Positions 1-5,367 of a DNA stretch of 10,240 nt are shown here, piece after piece; positions within the stretch are counted from its first letter, which is position 1; the number at the start of each line of letters is the position of its first letter. The stretch is from an uncultured Bacteroidales bacterium (GTDB lineage Bacteria > Bacteroidota > Bacteroidia > Bacteroidales > F082). Location: positions 1 to 10,240 of the forward strand of contig CAMKAR010000048.1 of the NCBI GenBank assembly GCA_946410535.1, read 5' to 3'. The notes beneath the pieces were generated by a model, which was given only the letters and a program-made list of their open reading frames with translations, did no database searches and was not told the origin of the DNA. Made by a program: the position numbers and the translations under genes.

Positions 1-350
1 ACTCCGAACTTTCCAATTGTAACATCATCTTCTTTTTTTCCAGACCACAACGAGCATATTGCATTAATATCACCTCTTTTCGCGTTTTTGTCATCAATAT
101 CAGTAATATCAAAACGCTTTACCCCATTATGCTTGAAAACCAAACAAGTTTCTGATAATACAAATTGTGCGGATGAAGCACATGCATCATCAGCATTTTG
201 TAATAATTCATATATAAAATGTGCTGTTTCTGGGTATTTCTCAACAACACCATGCCAAATATCAATATAATCATCATCCATTAAAACCTTAATGTCGTTC
301 AACTTTTTGCATCTAAGTTTTTGAAACAAGTCTTTCTTATTCTGTTCCAT
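1..350 (-). CDS. Partial sacsin/NOV-type GHKL (HSP90-like) ATPase, N-terminus only
   Basis: The minus strand is open from an ATG at 350-348 to the window edge with no stop, giving 116 codons and continuing outside. Residues 48-56 read ELLQNADDA, the N-box of HSP90-like ATPases in the form typical of sacsin and plant NO VEIN proteins. E48 is the expected catalytic acid and N52 the Mg/ATP ligand. HNG follows at 74-76, then GDINAICS at 93-100, SGKK at 103-106 and IGKFG at 112-116, which in this family leads into a glycine-rich GFK lid just beyond the edge. Residues 1-35 are charged and probably helical. GC is about 33% (118 of 360 bases), far below the neighbouring cutC, which suggests horizontal acquisition. 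The frame stays open upstream to a TAA at 414-416 with a TTG at 386-384, so the true start could be earlier. It lies 66 bp behind cutC on the same strand. In bacteria this ATPase often heads large proteins in accessory or defence loci; the fold is well supported, the role is inference. Confidence 0.85.
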   Translation of the reverse strand, partial: MEQNKKDLFQKLRCKKLNDIKVLMDDDYIDIWHGVVEKYPETAHFIYELLQNADDACASSAQFVLSETCLVFKHNGVKRFDITDIDDKNAKRGDINAICSLWSGKKEDDVTIGKFG

Positions 351-416
351 ACAATTCCAGTTTATAACATTGTTTGATTCCCACAATTCTGCGTATTCTG
401 CGTGAGATATTTTTTA

Positions 417-1151
417 TCAAAACGGGTTCAAAATCTTCTCCATTTCGTAAATCAAATCGCGGTTCGACTCGGTCCAGACCATCGTGGCGCCCGTGGCGTC
501 CTTTTGGTTGGGATAGAGTTTCTCGTTGAAGCGCGGCACCCAGTGGGCCAGCGAGGCGTGGCAATGCACCACGCCCGTCATGTTGAGGATGTCCTTCACG
601 TTGCCGAGGTTGATGCCGCCGCCCGGCATGATGCCGATCTTGTCGCCATAGCGCAGCTGCATTTCGGCAATCATCGGGACGCCTTCGAGGGCCGTGGGCT
701 TGCCGCCCGAAGTCAGGATTTTGTCGAAGCCGAGACCGATCAATTGTTCGACGGCCTCGAAAGGCTTCACGCAGGCGTCGATGGCGCGGTGGAAGGTGAA
801 CTTTAGCCCCTCGCCTGCTCCCATCAAGGCCTTGATGGTCTCAACGTCAAGCTCGCCTTTGTCGTTCAGCGCCCCGACGACCACGCCCTCAAAGCCGAGC
901 TTCTTGCAGAGCATGATGTCGGTCTTCATCATCTCTACTTCCTCGTCGTCGTAGATGTAGTTGCCCGGTCGCGGACGGATGAGCACTCGCATGGGGATAA
1001 ACGAGATGTCGATGGCCTTGGCCAAGGTGCCGAACGAGGGGGTCACGCCGCCCACTTCGAGACATTCGCAAAGTTCGACGCACTGGGCGCAGCCGTCCAT
1101 CGCGTTCTGCAACGACTTGATGCCGTTGGCACAGATTTCCAATCTTATCAT
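417..1151 (-). CDS. cutC: CutC family protein (PF03932)
   Basis: 244-residue cytoplasmic protein of normal CutC length with a TIM-barrel fold. Family signatures are visible: LEICAN near the N-terminus, VELCECLEVGGVTPSFGT, the RPRPGNYIYDDEE segment (usual form RPR.GDF.Y), FHRAID, ILTSGG, and a PGGGIN loop. The ATG at 1151-1149 is chosen; a TTG nine bases upstream (1160) would add only three residues and is less likely. A good TAnnTTTG box lies 19 bases upstream of the ATG. The family is called copper homeostasis protein, but in E. coli the copper phenotype of cutC was later traced to the MicL small RNA encoded at its 3' end, so a copper role should not be assumed. The divergent GH20 hexosaminidase next door fits a sugar-related role, but that is only inference. 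The downstream gene on the same strand is the AT-rich ATPase, 66 bp away; read-through is possible because no terminator is seen. Confidence 0.93.
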   Translation of the reverse strand: MIRLEICANGIKSLQNAMDGCAQCVELCECLEVGGVTPSFGTLAKAIDISFIPMRVLIRPRPGNYIYDDEEVEMMKTDIMLCKKLGFEGVVVGALNDKGELDVETIKALMGAGEGLKFTFHRAIDACVKPFEAVEQLIGLGFDKILTSGGKPTALEGVPMIAEMQLRYGDKIGIMPGGGINLGNVKDILNMTGVVHCHASLAHWVPRFNEKLYPNQKDATGATMVWTESNRDLIYEMEKILNPF

Positions 1152-1170
1152 AGTTGTCAAATTTTTGGGG

Positions 1171-1178
1171 CAAAGATA
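1171..1178 (-). promoter_or_regulatory. Bacteroidota -7 promoter box for cutC
   Basis: Read on the minus strand this is TATCTTTG, an exact match to the Bacteroidota -7 consensus TAnnTTTG, followed by the common CCCC. It lies 19 bases upstream of the cutC ATG, implying a leader of roughly 15 nt. No clear TTTG -33 element is found at the expected spacing. Confidence 0.6.
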
Positions 1179-1308
1179 GGGAATTTGTTGAATTGTTGGG
1201 TGTTTTAATTAACTACGTTGAAATGATAATTCGGCGTTAGCCAATCTTCGATTTGCTGAAATGTTGGCGAAAAGGGGTTGGATTGCGACCGAAAAAAACA
1301 TTCAAACC

Positions 1309-1342
1309 AGCCGAATAACACACTTTTTGTCTTGATTCGGCT
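1309..1342. repeat. Inverted repeat AGCCGAAT / ATTCGGCT
   Basis: A perfect 8-bp inverted repeat: AGCCGAAT at 1309-1316 and ATTCGGCT at 1335-1342, separated by 18 bases. A further ATTCGGC lies at 1229-1235. It could be an operator for a dimeric regulator of one or both divergent genes, or an RNA hairpin. No T-run follows, so a terminator is unlikely. Confidence 0.5.
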
Positions 1343-1366
1343 AAATAAAGGGGTATTTATTCAGCC
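1339..1366. repeat. Imperfect 11-bp hairpin overlapping the ATTCGGCT repeat
   Basis: GGCTAAATAAA at 1339-1349 pairs with TTTATTCAGCC at 1356-1366 over 11 positions with one mismatch, leaving a 6-base loop. The left arm shares GGCT with the preceding inverted repeat, so the two structures exclude each other. Function unknown. Confidence 0.45.
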
Positions 1367-1496
1367 ACATCAGCCAAATCAAGCGGGCTTTGGGCGTCGA
1401 AAACGTGGTTTCGTCCGAGTCGGCGTGTTCCAGCAAGTGGTGACCATCGACAGTTTGTTTTGAGGAATTTGAAAACCTTTGCAAACAAAAAAACAG

Positions 1497-1504
1497 TAAT
1501 TTTG
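1497..1504 (+). promoter_or_regulatory. Bacteroidota -7 promoter box for the GH20 gene
   Basis: TAATTTTG matches TAnnTTTG exactly. A TTTG at 1478-1481 lies 15 bases upstream and one at 1468-1471 lies 25 bases upstream; neither has the usual spacing of about 19-21. The box ends only 8 bases before the ATG at 1513, so the transcript would have a leader of about 5 nt, or be nearly leaderless. Confidence 0.5.
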
Positions 1505-1512
1505 CAATCATT

Positions 1513-4137
1513 ATGAGACACAAATTCCTTATCATCATCCTTTGCCTTCTCGGCCTTTACGCCACTGCGCAAAACACCCACATCCTACCCACCCCACAGC
1601 AAGTGGAAACCACTGAGGGACAATTTGTTTGGGACGAGAACGTCGTCCTCACCTACGACGCCTCCGATGCCGAAATCAGCCAGATTGTGACGCTGTTTCG
1701 CAACGACTTGGAGCAAATCAACCCGAAGAAAACCGTCTTTACGCGTGGCATCGTCAAAGGCAAACAGTTCCTCGAACTCGTCAAGACCGACCACCTCGGC
1801 GTGAGCGAGAACGAGGACCAAGCCTACCGCCTGACCATCAGCCGAAACTCAATCCGCATGGAGGCCACCACCAACACGGGACTTTTCTATGCCACCCAAA
1901 GCCTCAAGCAGCTCTATCGCCACGCCTTCCTGAAAAGCGACGGAGCCGCCATCAGCCTGCCCTGCATGACCATCACCGACTGGCCCAACTTCAAGCTGCG
2001 CGGCTGGCAAGACGACATCAGCCGTGGGCCCATCGTCACCGTCGACTACCTGAAACGCCTCATCCCGCAGCTGGCCGAATACAAGCTCAACTGCTTCTCG
2101 CTCTACACCGAGCACACCTTCAAGGCCAAATGCCACCCCGACATCGCGCCCGTCGATGCCTTCACCGCCGAGGAAATCAAGGAATTGGAGGCTTTTTGCA
2201 AGCCCTACCACATCCAAATCATTGGAAACCAGCAGTGTTTCGGGCATTTTGAGGAAATCTTGTGCAATCCTTTCTACAGCCATATGGCCGACACGAAATG
2301 GAACCTCAACCCCGCCAACCCCGACACCTACAAATTTCTCGAAGACCATCTCCGCGAGGTGGCAAGAGCCTATAAATCACCTTATTTCAACATCAATTGC
2401 GACGAGACAGAGGCGCTTGGGCAAGGCCATGCCAAGGCATACGTCGATTCTCTTGGAGCGGAAACGGTTTATTACCAGCACATCAACCGCGTCAACAGGA
2501 TGCTTCGCCCCTACCGCAAGCGCGTGATGATGTGGGGCGACATCGCCGACAAGCACCCCGAAATCCTCGAAAATCTCGACAAAGACCTCTTCCTCATCGC
2601 CTGGACCTACGTCGCCAAGGACGACTTCAACGACTTTCTGCAACCCTATGTGAAATCGGGACGGTCGTTTTTCGTCGCGCCCGGCGTGAGCCTTTCCGAA
2701 AGGGTGTGGCCGAAGCACTATGAGTTTGTGTCGAACATCACCCATTTGTGCCGCGACGGCTACAAAAACGGTGCCTTGGGCGTCATCAACACCTGCTGGG
2801 ACGACTTTGGCGAATCGCTGACCAACAGTGCTTTATATGGTCTTGCCTTGGGTGCCGAGATGAGCTGGAACCCGCTGAAAGACGACGAAATGGCCCAACG
2901 GCAAGTGGAGGAGAATTTTTCGGCGCATAGTCTGGGTTGCATCGCCACCGAGCCGTTGCAAAGCCTCAACGACATCTCCGAATGGACGAAATTCGACGAA
3001 ATCGGGAAATTCACGGCCATGACCGACCCGATGGTGCCCTTCTATCCTGCCCTGATTGACACGACCTTCGAGCAACGCAACATCGAAGCCGTGGTTGAAC
3101 TCGCCTTGGTTTCCAAGCAGTTGGGCGAGCGCAAAAGGCTTGTCAAGCGCAACGCCGACATCTTCGACAACGCCTTTTATGCCGTCCACCGCATGAAATG
3201 GTGCGCCAATCGCAACATTGCCCGTTGCCAACTCTACCGCACCTACAACGACCCCAGCGAAGCCAACATCGCCGAAAGCCGACGGATGCTCCGCGACCTC
3301 ATCCTCGAACTACACGAACTGAAGAAGGAGTACGTCAAAGTGTGGAACATCGAAAGCCGACCGTATTGGTTGGATGTCAACATGAAGAAGTACGACGACT
3401 TGGCCAAGGAGCTGCAACAACTTGAATACCTGCCTTTTATTGAGCCTACCACCGACAATAGCGGCAATGCCGCCCTTGCGATGCGCACACTTTTCGGCAA
3501 CGGGCAAATCCATTTTACCCTTGACGGAAAAGAGGTTACGCCCAACGATTCCGTTTACCAAAAGCCCATCGCCCTCGAACGCCCTTGCCTCGTCAAAGCG
3601 GCTTGTTTCAACGAAGTGGGCGAGCCGATCTGCAACGAACGTTATTTTTGCCACCACAAAGGCATGGGCCGACTGAAAAAGCTCAACAGTCCGGCAGGCA
3701 ACTACCGTCCCGAATACTCAGGCGGCGGCGACGCGGCCCTGCTCGACGGCAGCCTCGGCACCGACGACTACAAAGACGGTCGCTGGCAAGGCTTCTACGG
3801 CACCGATGCCGACATCGAAATCGATTTGGGCAAGTGGACAAAAGTCAACGCGCTGAATATCGGCTTCTTGGTGAATGCCTATGATTGGATCCTCTGCCCC
3901 ACCGAAGTCGAAATATACGGTTCCTACGACGGGAAAAACTATACCCTTCGCGGCACCTTCCCCATCACCACCGAAGTGACAAAAGAAGGCAATTTCATCT
4001 TCCGCGAGCGCTTCGACATCCCCATCTCGACCCGTCTGCTGCGCGTCGTGGTGAAAAACGCCGGCAAGATTCCCGAAGGCTATCCTGGCACGGGTTTCGA
4101 CTCTTGGATTTTCATGGATGAAATCATCGTGGAATAA
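1513..4137 (+). CDS. Exported GH20-type beta-N-acetylhexosaminidase with C-terminal discoidin-like domain
   Basis: 874 residues. Residues 1-19 form a Sec signal peptide (MRHKF, then a hydrophobic run, cleavage near ATA-Q) without a lipobox, so the product is probably periplasmic; this also fixes the start. Residues 20-150 resemble the GH20 N-terminal alpha/beta domain. The barrel spans about 157-470: LRGWQDDISRG carries the expected substrate-binding Arg (R163), and FNINCDETEALG supplies the catalytic Asp-Glu pair D297-E298. The pair sits in an NCDET context instead of the textbook HxGGDE, a variant I associate with a divergent GH20 subgroup. CWDDFGE and AWTY probably line the pocket. A charged helical region (about 490-635) follows, then a chitobiase-C-like beta domain (about 640-715) and a discoidin/F5-8 type C-like domain (about 720-874) that may bind carbohydrate. 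Expected activity is removal of terminal GlcNAc or GalNAc by substrate-assisted catalysis; exact specificity cannot be read. Transcribed away from cutC; no SusC/SusD genes are in the window. Confidence 0.9.
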   Translation: MRHKFLIIILCLLGLYATAQNTHILPTPQQVETTEGQFVWDENVVLTYDASDAEISQIVTLFRNDLEQINPKKTVFTRGIVKGKQFLELVKTDHLGVSENEDQAYRLTISRNSIRMEATTNTGLFYATQSLKQLYRHAFLKSDGAAISLPCMTITDWPNFKLRGWQDDISRGPIVTVDYLKRLIPQLAEYKLNCFSLYTEHTFKAKCHPDIAPVDAFTAEEIKELEAFCKPYHIQIIGNQQCFGHFEEILCNPFYSHMADTKWNLNPANPDTYKFLEDHLREVARAYKSPYFNINCDETEALGQGHAKAYVDSLGAETVYYQHINRVNRMLRPYRKRVMMWGDIADKHPEILENLDKDLFLIAWTYVAKDDFNDFLQPYVKSGRSFFVAPGVSLSERVWPKHYEFVSNITHLCRDGYKNGALGVINTCWDDFGESLTNSALYGLALGAEMSWNPLKDDEMAQRQVEENFSAHSLGCIATEPLQSLNDISEWTKFDEIGKFTAMTDPMVPFYPALIDTTFEQRNIEAVVELALVSKQLGERKRLVKRNADIFDNAFYAVHRMKWCANRNIARCQLYRTYNDPSEANIAESRRMLRDLILELHELKKEYVKVWNIESRPYWLDVNMKKYDDLAKELQQLEYLPFIEPTTDNSGNAALAMRTLFGNGQIHFTLDGKEVTPNDSVYQKPIALERPCLVKAACFNEVGEPICNERYFCHHKGMGRLKKLNSPAGNYRPEYSGGGDAALLDGSLGTDDYKDGRWQGFYGTDADIEIDLGKWTKVNALNIGFLVNAYDWILCPTEVEIYGSYDGKNYTLRGTFPITTEVTKEGNFIFRERFDIPISTRLLRVVVKNAGKIPEGYPGTGFDSWIFMDEIIVE

Positions 4138-5163
4138 TCACCTCCGCGAGCGGCTGTAATCCAAAGCAACCTCGTAATACTGCGTTTCGACCTCGGTGCC
4201 AACAAGTTCCACTTGCAGGAGGCTGTTCTCGCGGATAAGGCTCCTAAGCGACAGGCGCTCCGTGCGGAACTCGCCTTCCTGCATGTCGCTGAGCGGATAA
4301 CGCTGCTCGGCCAACAAACGGTTTCGGCTCCCTTTCTCGACGATGCGCACCACCAGTTCCAACTCGGTCACCTTGCCGGGCCCAAGATTGTGCAAATCGA
4401 CTTGGAGGCTGCACTGGGCCTTCTCTTCAACGAACGTCGACTCCGACTCAAACCTCACCCCTTTGATGAGCATACTCGGCATGTCGTCAACCGGTACGAC
4501 CTCAACCTCTGTGCCGAAATAATCCTCCGGAACCTGCCCGATTTGCCAGTTGGGCATCGTGGTCTCCATGAAGTAGTATTTCTTGCCTTGGTAAAGAAGG
4601 TAACGGCTTCCCTCAATCTCGTCGCAATGCACGCCCAATGCCATGTGTTCGGGCAAAACCAACAGCACGAAGTCCTTGTCCATCTCATAGAGCAAGGCCA
4701 CCAAAAGCGCCACCTTGTCCTCGCAGTCGCCGCAACCATCCACCAAAGTCTCGACAGGATAGCGCACATATTCGTCCTCATCCTTCGAATCGCTGTCGAA
4801 AGCATAGGGCAACGACTGCACAAAACTGAGCGCCAACTCGATTTGGTCTTTCTCGGTGAGGGCATAGCGACTGAACTCCTGCGCCAAGGCGTGCATCAGG
4901 GGACGGTCGTGCTCCGAGAGCATGAAACTGTAGTAATTGGGCGGCACCTCGCCATCGTTGAATTGGTAGACATAGGCCAAATGCTCGCGGTCATTACGAT
5001 AATAGTCATACAAATCCTTGCTGATATTCAGCGTAATGGAGCAATCCTTTCCGTTGTATTTCCAAGAATGCTCCACCTCGAAATAGCCATCATATTCGAC
5101 CACGGTGTGGGCCGACAGCGAGGCACTGAAAAGCATCAAAACGAGGAGGATTCTGGTACGCAT
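4138..5163 (-). CDS. Exported transglutaminase-like protein
   Basis: 341 residues. Residues 1-18 are a Sec signal peptide (MRTRILLVLMLFSASLSA), so the protein acts in the periplasm or at the envelope. The central part fits the transglutaminase-like cysteine protease fold: DGCGDCEDK at 142-150 gives nucleophile C147, PEHMALGV gives H173, and YYFMETT gives an acidic third member, E200, where many relatives have Asp. Residues about 240-341 are beta-rich and resemble an Ig-like or CARDB-like domain that could bind a partner. Members of this broad fold include proteases, amidases and inactive binding proteins; the intact Cys-His pair suggests activity, but the substrate is unknown. The stop directly abuts the convergent GH20 stop. 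Upstream lies the 82-bp palindromic repeat. Only weak promoter candidates are seen (GAATTTTG at 5196-5189 and CAATTTTG at 5208-5201, minus strand), so transcription from the protease gene upstream cannot be excluded. Confidence 0.85.
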   Translation of the reverse strand: MRTRILLVLMLFSASLSAHTVVEYDGYFEVEHSWKYNGKDCSITLNISKDLYDYYRNDREHLAYVYQFNDGEVPPNYYSFMLSEHDRPLMHALAQEFSRYALTEKDQIELALSFVQSLPYAFDSDSKDEDEYVRYPVETLVDGCGDCEDKVALLVALLYEMDKDFVLLVLPEHMALGVHCDEIEGSRYLLYQGKKYYFMETTMPNWQIGQVPEDYFGTEVEVVPVDDMPSMLIKGVRFESESTFVEEKAQCSLQVDLHNLGPGKVTELELVVRIVEKGSRNRLLAEQRYPLSDMQEGEFRTERLSLRSLIRENSLLQVELVGTEVETQYYEVALDYSRSRR

Positions 5164-5231
5164 AAGGATGGTTTTACACCTATTAACGCAAAATTCGGGC
5201 CAAAATTGTTTGTTACATCATGCCAAGAAAG

Positions 5232-5313
5232 GCGTCACTGCGAGGAACGAAGCAGTCCAGAAAACCAAAAAGCTTTTTCTGGATTGCTTCGTCGTTCCTC
5301 CTCGCAATGACGC
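5232..5313. repeat. 82-bp palindromic interspersed repeat (CGTCATTGCGAGG type)
   Basis: The left arm (5232-5264) begins GCGTCACTGCGAGG and ends AGCAGTCCAGAAAA. The reverse complement of the right arm (5275-5313) begins GCGTCATTGCGAGG and ends AGCAATCCAGAAAA. They are identical except for two transitions and two 3-base insertions in the right arm, with a 10-base loop. The core of this element is known as a dispersed intergenic repeat in many bacterial genomes, often mis-annotated as short proteins containing ARNEA or VVPPRNDA; those strings occur here in the overlapping frames. It lies between the stop of the protease gene and the start of the transglutaminase gene and could fold into a strong hairpin in the transcript, perhaps ending or stabilising the operon mRNA. 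Confidence 0.88.
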
Positions 5314-5367
5314 GAAGCGTGTCAATAACTAACAATGCGGCTGCCACAATGTGACTGCCCTACAGCC

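Larger units (their letters stand above)
1152..1512. other. 361-bp intergenic region between divergent cutC and GH20 genes
   Basis: No convincing gene is present: the short open frames on both strands match no protein I recognise and have no good start context. The region holds the cutC -7 box at its left end and the GH20 -7 box at its right end. Between them are three copies of the heptamer ATTCGGC or its complement (1229-1235, 1310-1316 complement, 1335-1341) and two inverted repeats, listed separately. Positions 1381-1440 are about 60% GC, while 1201-1260 is about 33%, so the composition is patchy. The GC-rich part may be an interspersed repeat or a gene remnant; I cannot identify it. Confidence 0.6.

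Noticed and set aside
88..270. Short plus-strand open frame at the left edge
   Set aside because: It lies opposite the sacsin-like ATPase frame, which carries unmistakable motifs; this frame has none.
1278..1538. Short open frames on both strands in the cutC-GH20 gap
   Set aside because: No recognisable protein, no promoter or start context, and they overlap inverted repeats and the GH20 promoter.
5189..5208. GAATTTTG and CAATTTTG as promoter boxes for the transglutaminase gene
   Set aside because: Both miss the leading T of TAnnTTTG and no -33 element is present; too weak to list as a promoter.
4213..5310. Plus-strand open frame of 365 codons opposite the transglutaminase-like gene
   Set aside because: Antisense shadow of a gene with signal peptide and catalytic motifs; its end runs into the palindromic repeat.
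5105..5332. Small proteins containing ARNEA or VVPPRNDA
   Set aside because: These are known artefact translations of the palindromic repeat at 5232-5313.
5339..5367. Small GGCTG/CAGCC hairpin just after the tricorn-like gene stop as a terminator
   Set aside because: The stem is only 5 bp with a 19-base interior and no T-run on the minus strand.
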